Shown here: positions 20,201 to 27,280 of the stretch, one piece after another
How the letters are laid out: every line of letters starts with the position of its first letter
Numbering within the stretch: the first letter of the stretch is position 1
From: Bactrocera neohumeralis
Taxonomy: Eukaryota > Arthropoda > Insecta > Diptera > Tephritidae
NCBI RefSeq assembly: GCF_024586455.1
Contig: NC_065921.1
Location: forward strand, 27,773,135-27,837,134
Direction: 5' to 3'
Length of the DNA stretch: 64,000 nucleotides
Made by a program: the position numbers and the translations under genes
The notes under the pieces: model-generated
The model's database searches: none
Told to the model about the DNA's origin: nothing
Seen by the model: only the letters and a program-made list of their open reading frames with translations

Positions 20201-21542
20201 AATGCGAACATCCTTTGAAAGCCAACATTCTCAAAAATAGAGGCCGTTGGCTTGTTCAGTGACATTTTATCATCATTTTGAGCGTATACATATGTAACTA
20301 GCTGACAACAACAAATTTTATGCGTTTGCATGAGGGTATGTGTGTATTGTTTATACTAACCGTTTTATTTGTAATTGCGGTCAAATAGTCTTGTGTTTGT
20401 TTTTGTGTTTGCAATTGTTGTTGCTGCTGCTGCTGCTGATTGCCGCTGGCAACACCAATTATAGTTGCTATGTTATCAGTTGATTTTTGTTGTTGTTGCT
20501 GTTGCTGCTGTTGTGCTAATGCAGCAGCTTTGTCCTCGTTAACTAACTGATCTAGACGATAAGCATTGCTAAAGGTGACGAATTGTGGGGTTGGTGGTTT
20601 CTTACGCCACGTTGGGTAGTCCATCATGTTGCCACCGCTTTGTAAATAGAATAATTCGGCGACATTTTCTGTGTGTCTAAACAAATCGTAAAAACAATAA
20701 AAAAAAATGATTTTAGTATTTATTTTCCATAAATAAATCGTTTAATTTGTGTACCTTTCTTTAAGACTACGCAAACGGAAATACTTTTGCTCCACAATGC
20801 GCTTCTTGAGCGCATTTATATCCTGTGGTGCAGACACTGCCGTATTGCTGTTATCCGGCGTACTCCCACTTGCTGGCAACAACGAAGCAGTCAGGCTACC
20901 ACCGCCGATACTATTCCCCACTAGTTTCGGACGCTTGGCCAGCGGTGAACCGCTGTACGTATCTTGTTGCGCCGCCTCTCCAATTACACTTGACGTACTT
21001 GTTGTGGATATAAAACTATTAATAAGACTACCTGACGTTTCCGTCGTTATAACGCGTTGCGTATTCTGTGCACCAGTTATACTTTCAATTGGATTTTGTG
21101 CTAACGAAACAAAATCACTCGCTGTATTTGCTGTTACCGCGATAAGTGATTTTTGCGGCATAGACGTTTGCTGCGCCTGCGCCACTTGTTGTTGAAATTT
21201 CTGTTGTAGCGATTTGTTTTGAGAACTTTGTAAATTTGTTGAAGTTATTCTTGTTGTTGTTGTGTTAATTTGTTGTTGCAATTTTGGCAAATGTTGCTGC
21301 GTGAACGCTTGCTGAAAGCTGCGAGGTGTAACGGATGTATCAACAAACGTTGTGGCCACTACTTGATGTGCCTCAGGTGTGGCAACGGTTATAGTTGTTG
21401 GTGTAATTATACCCGTATAGGTGGTTGTAGCCACCGATGCTGTTGTATTTGTAGACGATAAAACTGATCTATGGTCGGATACAGCAGGAGGGGCTGGGCT
21501 AGCCCGTTGATGCCCCCCTCCTGCTGACTCACCTTCATTCAT
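1075..21542 (-). CDS. dom: domino, SWI2/SNF2 (INO80/SWR1-class) chromatin remodelling ATPase, DOM-B-like isoform
   Basis: Eleven coding exons on the minus strand: 21542-20755, 20676-20361, 20074-19717, 14324-13452, 13381-12729, 12656-12073, 10440-10254, 10176-10040, 9949-9763, 7582-5351 and 3795-1075. All boundaries are GT-AG and all phases match, giving 9036 nt, or 3011 residues plus stop. Domain order: Ser/Thr/Gln-rich N-terminus (1-487, with polyQ near 320-350), HSA domain (about 610-700), acidic stretch (780-990), ATPase lobe 1 (997-1360), a long split insert (about 1361-1830), helicase C (about 1830-1960) and a charged low-complexity tail. Visible motifs are DEMGLGKT (Walker A), [12 protein letters not shown] and [14 protein letters not shown] (motif VI). 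The large insert between lobes is the hallmark of the p400/SRCAP/SWR1 branch. The family exchanges H2A for H2A.V in the nucleus as part of the Tip60/SWR1-type complex. The exons read closely like Drosophila domino; exon ends were inferred without transcripts. Confidence 0.95.
3796..5350 (-). repeat. dom intron 10 with a 141-bp tandem duplication and dispersed-repeat fragments
   Basis: No coding exon is seen. Two imperfect direct copies with a 141-bp period start at 4132 and 4273 and end near 4398; both contain TCTCTGATAGGTTTTAAAA, GAGTTAGTTTGACAAATTT and CCTAACCTTAGGGGAGA. Further right, 4498-4560 and 4779-4850 carry diverged copies of a dispersed motif, ACAACAGCCGGT followed by CCGGATTTTATCC, also found at 32758. 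A GTTGTTGTTGTTGT stretch at 4999 resembles the CAA-type tail of a retroelement in reverse. Confidence 0.6.
5351..7582 (-). CDS. dom: dom exon 10, inter-lobe insert and helicase C lobe
   Basis: The 744 codons begin [20 protein letters not shown]. The first 450 or so form the long insert between ATPase lobes, including a Ser/Thr/Ala/Gly-rich low-complexity part, that in SWR1/INO80 enzymes docks the RuvBL1/2 (Pontin/Reptin) hexamer. Helicase C follows: [60 protein letters not shown] and [20 protein letters not shown]. The arginine finger region is intact. It ends LVKQ in phase 0 at a good donor (CAG/GTGAGT). Confidence 0.95.
7831..9325. repeat. Intronic ATCGAT-rich degenerate tandem repeat array
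   Basis: This part of the 2.2-kb dom intron 9 contains at least 15 ATCGAT cores, many within TATCGATA or TATCGATT, in a diverged unit of roughly 150 bp. Copies near 7846-8000 and 8008-8150 share GGGATTT, GCGGATCG-like and TTGAAAATATCGATAAATTA segments. An A-rich block (8160-8400; AAAAATAAAAT-type simple repeat) interrupts the array. The cores fit the WATCGATW DRE consensus bound by DREF and BEAF, but they could simply be the sequence of the repeat unit. Confidence 0.6.
9588..9697 (-). ncRNA. Box C/D snoRNA, U15/snR13 family, copy b (dom intron 9)
   Basis: Minus-strand C box ATGATGA at 9687-9681, D' CTGA at 9670-9667, D box CTGA at 9598-9595. It shares the 3' guide half (TTCGCATTTGCGAGGCATTT) with copy a, while the middle has diverged. 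It has a good terminal stem: TACCAA before the C box pairs with TTGGTA after the D box. It lies about 65 nt after the donor at 9762, in the intron between 9763 and 7582. The predicted target is the same 28S adenosine as copy a. Shared boxes and guide with a diverged loop indicate a functional paralogue rather than a recent repeat. Confidence 0.9.
9763..10440 (-). CDS. dom: dom exons 7-9, rest of ATPase lobe 1
   Basis: Three short exons (10440-10254, 10176-10040, 9949-9763) separated by introns of 77 and 90 nt. They encode [20 protein letters not shown] (motif III), then [20 protein letters not shown] and [20 protein letters not shown], and finally [20 protein letters not shown]. These are canonical SNF2 lobe-1 and bridging helices. 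Reading frame is preserved across AAA and AGA split codons. The last exon ends EYDPFT in phase 0. Confidence 0.94.
10441..11870. repeat. Low-complexity A-rich part of dom intron 6
   Basis: About 1.4 kb of AAATTAA/AATAAA-type low-complexity sequence, A-rich on the plus strand and therefore T-rich in the dom transcript. I see no exon, no known element and no long exact repeat beyond short homopurine words. It ends sharply where the GC-richer island at about 11874 begins. Confidence 0.7.
11874..12045 (-). ncRNA. Candidate structured intronic RNA (H/ACA-like)
   Basis: A GC-richer island of about 170 nt lies between A-rich sequence and the exon at 12073. In dom sense it holds three hairpin-forming segments: AGCAGCAC/GTGC...TGCT, TTGGGTGC-TGAAA-GCAACCAA, and AAAGCA...TGCTTT. 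AAACTA and AGAATA, both fitting the H box ANANNA, immediately follow the first hairpin, and TACA plus three bases ends the last one. This is the layout of an H/ACA snoRNA, but the spacing is longer than usual and I cannot assign a pseudouridylation target. Another possibility is an unrelated conserved intronic element. Confidence 0.35.
12073..12656 (-). CDS. dom: dom exon 6, ATPase lobe 1 (SNF2_N)
   Basis: Encodes [40 protein letters not shown] (Walker A lysine in GLGKT), [40 protein letters not shown] and [16 protein letters not shown] (motif II reads DEAQ, as is usual in this subfamily). It ends ...NFSTE with AG before the donor GTGAGT; the split codon is completed by the next exon to give [12 protein letters not shown]. 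All residues needed for ATP binding appear intact. Confidence 0.95.
12729..13381 (-). CDS. dom: dom exon 5, acidic linker
   Basis: Encodes an Asp/Glu/Ser-rich, low-complexity segment. It begins [20 protein letters not shown] and includes [20 protein letters not shown] and [17 protein letters not shown]. It ends SLLED before the donor at 12729. Acidic patches at this place in SWR1-class ATPases contact H2A.Z-H2B dimers, so a histone-binding role is inferred from position and charge. [11 protein letters not shown] is the conserved anchor shared with other family members. Confidence 0.9.
13452..14324 (-). CDS. dom: dom exon 4, HSA domain
   Basis: Encodes a Gly/Ala/Ser-rich lead, then [20 protein letters not shown] and the HSA core [20 protein letters not shown] with [19 protein letters not shown] (around residues 610-680). 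HSA helices bind nuclear actin and Arp4/BAP55 in SWR1/INO80 remodellers. A long Lys/Glu-rich helix follows, ending [20 protein letters not shown]. The acceptor CTTCAG precedes 14324 and the donor GATG/GTAAGT is at 13452. Confidence 0.93.
14696..14754. repeat. 59-nt duplicated element with inverted ends, copy 1
   Basis: Starts TGCGATAATCTAG and ends CAATATCGCA, with 7-bp inverted ends TGCGATA/TATCGCA. It is identical over all 59 nt to the copy at 16385-16443, while the flanks share nothing. Internally TCTAGAA can pair with TTCTGGA (one wobble) and GATTG with CAATC across TAAG, giving a compact multi-branch fold. It may be a tiny inverted-repeat transposon or a structured RNA in the dom intron. 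No target-site duplication is evident. Confidence 0.7.
16385..16443. repeat. 59-nt duplicated element with inverted ends, copy 2
   Basis: Perfect copy of 14696-14754 in the same orientation, 1689 bp away, embedded in unrelated AT-rich sequence. No drift has occurred in 59 nt, although the surrounding intron is low-complexity and clearly diverging. That argues for recent transposition, gene conversion or selection. Confidence 0.7.
19027..19128 (-). CDS. dom: Candidate alternative cassette exon of dom (34 codons)
   Basis: Inside the 5.4-kb AT-rich intron is a GC-richer 102-nt island. It has an acceptor (TTATATAG before 19128), a donor (CCAG then GTGCTT after 19027) and an open frame. It enters in phase 1 and leaves in phase 1, exactly the phase of the flanking dom junction, so it could be included without a frameshift. 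Inclusion would add [16 protein letters not shown] followed by a Pro/Ala/Gly-rich tail ending TTLPLVP. Skipping it restores the known QQGGTPL-type junction. The donor is weak, and no transcript evidence is available. Confidence 0.55.
19717..20074 (-). CDS. dom: dom coding exon 3, low-complexity N-terminal region
   Basis: The acceptor CCCCCACAG precedes 20074 and the donor CAAG/GTATGT lies at 19717/19716. The exon encodes a Ser/Asn/Gly/Ala/Thr-rich stretch and then [20 protein letters not shown] and AVVQLTQQ, a block I recognise from Drosophila Domino. It ends in phase 1, with a single G that joins GT of the next exon to make Gly. The same phase would also accept the candidate cassette exon at 19128-19027. 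Confidence 0.9.
20180..20281 (-). ncRNA. Box C/D snoRNA, U15/snR13 family, copy a (dom intron 2)
   Basis: Read on the minus strand, this has a C box ATGATGA at 20276-20270, an internal D' CTGA at 20259-20256 and a D box CTGA at 20186-20183. The 11 nt CGAGGCATTTG upstream of the D box are antisense to the universally conserved 28S rRNA stretch CAAATGCCTCG. The fifth base before the D box pairs with the third A of that AAA. That A is the 2'-O-methylation site served by yeast snR13 and vertebrate U15, whose 3' guide I recall as nearly identical. It sits in a 286-nt dom intron about 105 nt before the acceptor, typical spacing for an intron-processed snoRNA. The terminal stem is weak. Confidence 0.9.
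20361..20676 (-). CDS. dom: dom coding exon 2, conserved N-terminal motif and polyglutamine
   Basis: Encodes [16 protein letters not shown] followed by [16 protein letters not shown], a block conserved in Domino/EP400/SRCAP N-termini, and then two glutamine runs (about ten residues near 20500 and eight near 20425). The acceptor TTTAG is at 20680-20677 and the donor ACG/GTTAGT is at 20361/20360. It completes the split Arg codon of the previous exon and ends in phase 0. Confidence 0.9.
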
Positions 21543-21553
21543 GTTTGATGCAT
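20755..21553 (-). CDS. dom: dom first coding exon with 11 nt of 5' leader
   Basis: The acceptor AG ends at 21554. The exon then has 11 leader bases, and the ATG is at 21542-21540. The start [10 protein letters not shown] was chosen because it matches the start I remember for Drosophila Domino and is the first in-frame ATG after the acceptor. The protein is rich in Thr, Ser and Gln and ends in LNALKKRI-type helical sequence next to the splice junction, where KERHTENV is restored across the AG/A codon split. The donor (AAAG then GTACAC) is weak. A 4-codon upstream ORF begins at the first base of this exon and its TGA overlaps the start codon as ATGA. Confidence 0.88.
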
Positions 21554-21758
21554 CTGTGAGAAGAAATTCAAAATTTTGTCATTGCTTTGCAGTAAATTTA
21601 AGAAAATTTATATCGAAATATATTTTAATTTTAAAAATTCCATTCTGCTATGTATATTGCGAGTTTACAGAGTTTTGTTACAAAATTATATCACTTTCGA
21701 ATGAGGTACGTAATTTCAAAAGTGTAAAGCTAATTTTGTTTTTCTTTAGCAAGGTTAC

Positions 21759-21805
21759 AAATTGTTTTATCACACAGTAAAATGATAACACAGAGTGCCC
21801 TTGCT
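21759..21805. repeat. 47-bp repeat in dom intron 1, copy 1
   Basis: Starts AAATTGTTTTATCACACAGT and ends ACACAGAGTGCCCTTGCT. It differs from the copy at 23957-24003 at only three positions, and the flanks are unrelated. TTATCA and TGATAA inside the unit are inverted around a 10-nt loop. It could be a duplicated enhancer-type element (two GATA cores) or the remains of a repeat's ends. Confidence 0.6.
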
Positions 21806-22050
21806 TATCAAATATGCGGTACATGATCATTATACTTGTATGTATGTATATAAGTTGGTAATATAATTAAAATATTTGATTTAGCAACATTGATTAATTT
21901 ACAAAATCAATAAATTATATTTGAACTTAAAAATAAAACGATAGGCATGAAACATATTAATCTATTTATAGAAGTATATATCAGAGAAAATAAATAACGA
22001 TTATTGTTGAGATTTTGAAATAAAAAATTATAATAATAATTAGAATAGAA

Positions 22051-22330
22051 GATCAAAACACCGATAAATCAAAACACCGACAAATCACAATACCGACAAA
22101 TCAATAAAAGATGGCGTTGTTCGTTCGAGGCCCTGCGGCCCAATCAGTAGAATACTCTTTATGTGCTTCGATATAAATAAGGGCGGACAAGGTAAAATAT
22201 TTTTCACATGTCGGCATTTTGGTTTCTTGGTGTTTTGATTTGTTCGTGTTTTGATTTGTCGGTATTTTGATTTGTCTGTGTATTTAAATTTTGTAGGTAT
22301 TTTGATGTCTCGACATTTTGAACTTCGGTA
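22051..22330. mobile_element. Foldback-like element with arms made of short tandem repeats
   Basis: The left arm (22051-22110) is three to four units of a 16-bp repeat, ATCAAAACACCGACAA. The right arm (about 22205-22330) is the same repeat inverted (TTGTCGGTATTTTGAT-type) in five to seven degenerate units. The middle (22111-22200) is a non-repetitive, GC-richer spacer. Long inverted arms built from tandem short repeats are the defining structure of Foldback-class DNA elements. There is no coding capacity and no clear target duplication. Confidence 0.6.
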
Positions 22331-23254
22331 TTTAAAGCGTATCCCCACAAATAAGCATTACTTAAGGATTTTTTTGGCTCATAATAAAACTAAACCACTT
22401 CCAAATCAAAATGTTTATTTCAAATGACAAAATCAAACAAAACAAACGAAAACAACGACGAAGCTATAATGCTTTTCGGTACCAGAAGTTTATTTTGCAT
22501 GCCAGCTACATTGTGCGATTTCGGCTGTTAAATTTGGCCGATTCGACTTTTTCGGAAAAAAGGTCGTATTGAAATTTACAAAAAATAAAATCAAAGTTTT
22601 TAACACCAAGGTATAGTTTAATTAGGAAAAAAATTAACTAAATTTAATGAAAAAACATTGAGGATAAATTATGGTAGCTTGACATTAGTACGGTAAAAAT
22701 TTTTCAAAACATTGAAAAAAATTTTTTTGCTGTTGTGATTACATTAAACCCTTAATAATAATGTAGAAACCTTTCTTTAAAGATGGTAACGGAAAGTTTT
22801 TAAAAATAAGATCCGCGCAAGGTGTGGTGCGCTAGAATTGCACAGCTGGCGATCTTTAAACGCGTTTTTCTCGAAACAGTATTTTTTGAACTGGTGCCCA
22901 CGATTCCATCCAACCTCCTTGGCCGATTTGTCCAATTTTTTTTTTTTGGAATTGTCAGAAAAACTTGGCTTGGAGAAATCGTGGGTACCACTTTTAAAGA
23001 TGGCGTCTTCCGGTCAACCATATCTCCAAGGGATATCAAGAAAAATTGAGAAAAAAAAATGTTTTCACTGTACTATATTACATGTTGAATAACATATGAA
23101 AAACCTGAACACTCATATAAAAATTTGTGTGAAAAAAAATTGTTGAAAAAGGTTGCTTTTACCATACTACCTCCTTAACAAAAGAAGTTTTGTACATTAA
23201 TTGAATCGAAGGGGGAGGTCAGCAGTTGAATCGCAAATATATTTTCATGATGCT

Positions 23255-23446
23255 TCAAATGGAAGTGGTAACGTCTTCGATTTTTTCTCTTACAATGAAC
23301 AACTTTAGATCGCGGAAGAGGACATCGTTTCCAATATAGAAAGAAGCACCCACTATAGTGCGCAGAACTTTATTTTTAAACTCTTGTAAAACTTTTAAAT
23401 TTGAATTCGTTACACTTCTGTTAAAAATTAGAAAACTAGATGCCAA
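23255..23446 (-). pseudogene. Non-LTR retrotransposon (jockey-like) C-terminal fragment
   Basis: Minus-strand frame reading VLQEFKNKVLRTIVGASFYI followed by GNDVLFRDLKLFIVREKIED. This fits the conserved region after the reverse transcriptase of jockey-type LINEs (LQ-F/Q-K-LR-I-A-W/Y-N---DL--P-V). Only about 64 codons survive, with no RT core or endonuclease nearby, so it is a dead 5'-truncated remnant inside dom intron 1. Confidence 0.65.
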
Positions 23447-23956
23447 ACATAGTGGGAATTTTTTACAATAAATACTATAATTTAATATATAAAATAGTAT
23501 ATCTTTACAAAACGCCTTTTTTATGACAATAATAAATGCATATTCAAAATGTGTTTAATTTATGTGTCTACGTACTACATACATATATAACATATTAGGA
23601 TAAATTTAACTGAACTAGATTGTAATTTTTTTACTTAAAGAAGAAAATACTAGCGCACAATTTCTCATTTTCCTTTAACATTTTGTAAGTTTATTGTTCG
23701 AAATAAAAAAATTTGTAAAACTTGCACTTTAAACGCATGAGTTTTTAACAGACATTCAAAATTCTTAAAATTATAAACATATCAATAGTAATAAATTTGT
23801 TATACTAAAAACAAAAAACAATTGCAATTTGAGATGTTAATTTAAAAAGAAAATTGAACTTTGATCAGAAATAGAATGTTGCATTTTTTCAAAATTATTT
23901 ATAAATATCAAATAATTTATAAGTAAATTAAAAATGCTTTAATTTCGCAAGAATAT

Positions 23957-24003
23957 AAATTGTTTTATCACACAGTTTAATGATAACACAGAGTGCTCTT
24001 GCT
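23957..24003. repeat. 47-bp repeat in dom intron 1, copy 2
   Basis: Same orientation as 21759-21805, 2.2 kb away, with 44 of 47 positions identical. It keeps the TTATCA/TGATAA inverted pair and the CACAGAGTGC tail while the loop changes from AAA to TTT, a pattern compatible with selection on the stem. Confidence 0.6.
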
Positions 24004-25280
24004 CTTTAAAGTGCATGCATGTGTACGTATGTATGTATGTTCCATTATTATAATTCAGCAAATAATAGCGATGTCAACATACGTACATACATATAGCTGC
24101 AAATTATCCACACATCGCACAAATAACTCCGCCGGATTAACTTATTGAAAGTATCATACTTGATATAAACCTCCTTTTGTAAGTATATACATATGTATAT
24201 ATTTTGCATTCACTCTTCAAGTTTGCTTTTATTTTTTTTCTAAAATTTTAATCAAAGCGCAGTCTTTTACTTACAGTTGTTTAAAATTTTAAGGATCGTA
24301 TAAGTTCAGAGAGATCTTTGCTTTTAGTTAAAAAAAAAGATAAGCACATCCTGTCGTAAAAAACTATCCAAAACAAACAATATTTTACCGCCCAACCCTC
24401 GACAACTGCTAAATTTAGAAAGAAAAATATAATAAACTTTCCAGTTACCAAGCAAATTTATAATTAGAAAATTAAAACACTTGAACAAATTATCAGAGAC
24501 AATAATTAACATCGATGTGTAAAAAAACATTAAAAAAAAATTATATATATGTATAAAAAAAAATAAGAAACCATATATAAAATGCATATTTAGACTTACA
24601 TTTATGTATAAATTATGTACCTAAACTTTTTCAATATAAATTTGAAATACAAGAGGATGTGCTTTGATATTTTTATAAAACAAAATATATTTTGTGTTCA
24701 ATAATTAATTTTTAATTTAATGGCGAATACAAAAACAAAAAGAACTAAATTATTATAGGCAGATGTTTAGGTTACCTTTTGTAAAATATATTTGTTTTAA
24801 ATGTTTTTCAATTTAAAGGTTTTTAAATTCAAACAATGGTACATATTCATTTAAAATTTCACTTAAAAAAATTGCTACCAATGTAGCAAATAAAAAACAA
24901 CAACGACAACACTGTGCTAAGAACGAGTGAGTAACGAAACAACATCGCGCAACTTTGAAACGACTTCCCTGTTTTTATGCGGCGGCCATATTGATATTTC
25001 ATTTGCCGAATGCCACATTGAGGGTTGTCAACCATATACACTTTTTCGCACTAGTTAATTCTGACGGCAAATCTACCGATTCAATACCTAAGCCCATTAA
25101 ACAAATATATAGATTTATTTCAAAAATACACAATATTTATTACACAGGCATCATTTTTTTAACTACATGTTTAAACTTCGAATAATTTATATTTAGGTAC
25201 TGCAAATGCAACACTGCTCTAATCGACTTTTCTCTATCCCGAACAAACGAATGAATAGCACAACGACCATTTCAACTCAC

Positions 25281-25650
25281 CTCAGACAGCTTTTTTCAAT
25301 CACGAAATTTCTGGTTTTCCTATAGACATCTGCCCAAAATTCAATGACAATTCGAATTTTAAGGCTTCAATTTCAATCGGAACACAAAATTTTTAAATAT
25401 TTTTACACTATTATCCATAAAAATCACAATTCAAATTCTATGTAAAAATCTATGGAAATTTTCTGCGCTTCACCGGATTTCAGCATAGGCTGTACTCTTC
25501 ACACGCACAGATTACCGTATGTTCCGTCTCATTCAATTTTTAAATTTTCACATAAACATCAAGCGCACCAATGTGCGTAGCACTTCTGAACGCGTTGAGA
25601 ACATTACGGAAACTGAAACGGCGAAGTGAAAAATCAGCCAGCGAACCATC
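25281..25650 (-). other. dom: dom noncoding first exon (5' UTR)
   Basis: A strong donor on the minus strand (AGCTGTCTGAG/GTGAGTTG) ends at 25281. It is the best candidate to pair with the acceptor at 21554. The upstream stretch to about 25650-25700 is less AT-rich than the intron and lacks a long open frame. The transcription start is not marked by an obvious TATA box; the 5' boundary given is approximate. Confidence 0.5.
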
Positions 25651-25699
25651 CATTTTGCGTTTCGTCCGCTACTTTGTCAGCCATCTTTATGCAGAGTTG

Positions 25700-26077
25700 C
25701 ATGAACTAGTATGTGACTATCATTGTCAATAATATTGAAAAATCAAACCGAAATTGAATTGCCGGTTGCGTCGAAATGACACAACTTTGCTCGCAATTTT
25801 GTACATTATAATTTAAATTTACACAATAACTTTTAAATTGTAAATTAATTCCAAATCTTTTCTAGCTATTTTAATTACCAATTATTATAAATATAAATAG
25901 ATATATTACAAAAAAGGTAATTCAATTCTAATTTGAAAAATTGTTTATCGATTTATCGAACGGGTTCTTCATTCAATAGGTTAGCAATTTCAGCTGTTTA
26001 GCGCCTAATTTTAGCTTCATTGGCATTCAGTCGCGGAACTTTAAAAATTTGAAAACTATACAGATTCATGTTTTATA
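25700..26077. promoter_or_regulatory. Shared divergent promoter interval dom / Rad51D
   Basis: dom (leftward) and Rad51D (rightward) are head to head, with under 0.8 kb between the dom donor and the Rad51D ATG. A DRE-like TATCGATT lies at 25946-25953, followed by a second overlapping TTATCGAA. DREF sites are typical of TATA-less housekeeping and replication/repair promoters. No TATA box is visible. An 11-codon ORF at 26068-26100 overlaps the Rad51D start codon out of frame. Confidence 0.6.
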
Positions 26078-27280
26078 ATGACCGATTTGGAGCAATTTGA
26101 TGGACTTGGCTTATCCACTTATCTCATAAGAAAGTTGCAAAAGAAGTGTATTTTAACCAGATATGAATTGCTCATTACAAGTAATGCGGAATTAATGGAA
26201 ATTACGGGTCTTACGGAAGCCGCCATATTGGAGTTAAAAGAAAAACTTGGGAAAGACTTCCTCCACCTTCAGCAAAGTAATTTGAATAATTGGAAAGCGT
26301 ATACCAAAATTTACAACACCGGTATAGAAAAGTAAGTGATTAAGTAATGTGAAGAAAAACTTCATTATCTTCACTGTCAGCAGGTTAGACATTATATTGG
26401 CTAAAACACCGTTGAAAACCGGCAGTATATGGGAAATATGCGGCAAGTCGGGTGTGGGGAAAACTCAATTGTGTCATACAATTGCTCTCAATTTTGCGGC
26501 ACAAACTCAAGGCACAGTTTTATACATAGATACAAAATGCGACTTTTCTGGTACGCGCATCATGGAAATGTTACGCTGCCGTCATATACCCAATAATATT
26601 TGCGGGCGTATAATGCAAGATATCTTAGTTGAGCGCACAGGCACTGCCGAGGGTTTATGCGACATACTAGAAAAGCTTGATTTGCAATTGAATGCAGGTG
26701 CTGATGCTGACGGCGGTAATACAAAATTAGTTATTATCGATGCATTACCGGCTGTGTTTTTTACATATCGCAGCGAATTGGACCATCTTAAAGGTTTGGA
26801 AATTTCAACAGACTCTATAAACATAATATAATACTTTACAAATATTATTTAAGGAAAATATTTGCTGGCAAAACTAAACAATTTAGTTTACCAATTATCT
26901 AAAGAGCACCATATTGCTTTCGTCTACGTTAATTTGTTAGTCAACATTGAGGAAGAACAACAAATAACTGAACATTTAGGCAAGTAATAATTTATATTGG
27001 TAGGAAAGTGAAAATTAATAAGCTTTAAATTATAGATAACGAAGAAATGAGCGAGCCATATGAAATGTCAGCCGCTCCACTAAATTTCGCTGGCTGTGTA
27101 GGCATGCGTCCAGCTCTGGGTGAATATTGGAATCGCGCACCCCATTTACGCTTATCGTTGGAAACGCCACTAGACAACACTTCAATAACAAATGAGCGGC
27201 TATTGACAGTAATTAGGAGTTGCTACACTGCTGTAGGCACTACGTGCAATCTACATATCGCAAGCGCGGGTGTTTCTTAA
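26078..27280 (+). CDS. Rad51D: RAD51D homologue (RAD51 paralogue, homologous recombination ATPase)
   Basis: Four exons: 26078-26331, 26384-26793 (alternative NAGNAG acceptor 26381), 26854-26979 and 27036-27280; 344 residues plus stop (human RAD51D, from memory, 328). The N-terminal helical domain reads FDGLGLSTYLIRKLQKKCIL and LTEAAILELKEKLGKDFLHL. Walker A is GKSGVGKTQLCHTIA and Walker B is KLVIIDALPAVFF. The C-terminal GMRPALGEYWNRAPHLRLSL aligns with the KPALGRSW region that distinguishes RAD51D. Exon 3 to 4 is in frame only if the donor is AG/GCAAGT at 26980 (a GC-AG intron); the GT three bases later would create a stop. The protein should act with XRCC2-type partners in recombination repair in the nucleus. 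The start at 26078 was preferred over the overlapping upstream ATG, whose frame closes at once. Confidence 0.9.

Larger units (their letters stand above)
21554..25280. other. dom intron 1 (5' leader intron)
   Basis: The donor CTGAG/GTGAGT is at 25281/25280 and the acceptor TTCTCACAG ends at 21554, giving a 3.7-kb intron in the 5' leader. It contains two 47-bp direct repeats (21759, 23957), a foldback-like repeat (22051-22330), an unidentified GC-richer segment (22800-23050) and a LINE remnant (23255-23446). The rest is AT-rich with TATG/CATA microsatellite, for example around 24031-24090. Confidence 0.65.

Noticed and set aside
22085..22348. 87-codon minus-strand frame rich in Lys and Tyr
   Set aside because: Translation of the 16-bp tandem arms of the foldback-like element, not a gene.
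26980..26991. Rad51D ending at the TAA after HLGK (truncated protein)
   Set aside because: The next segment (27036-27280) carries the RAD51D-specific C-terminus in frame through a consensus GC-AG intron, so truncation is less likely.
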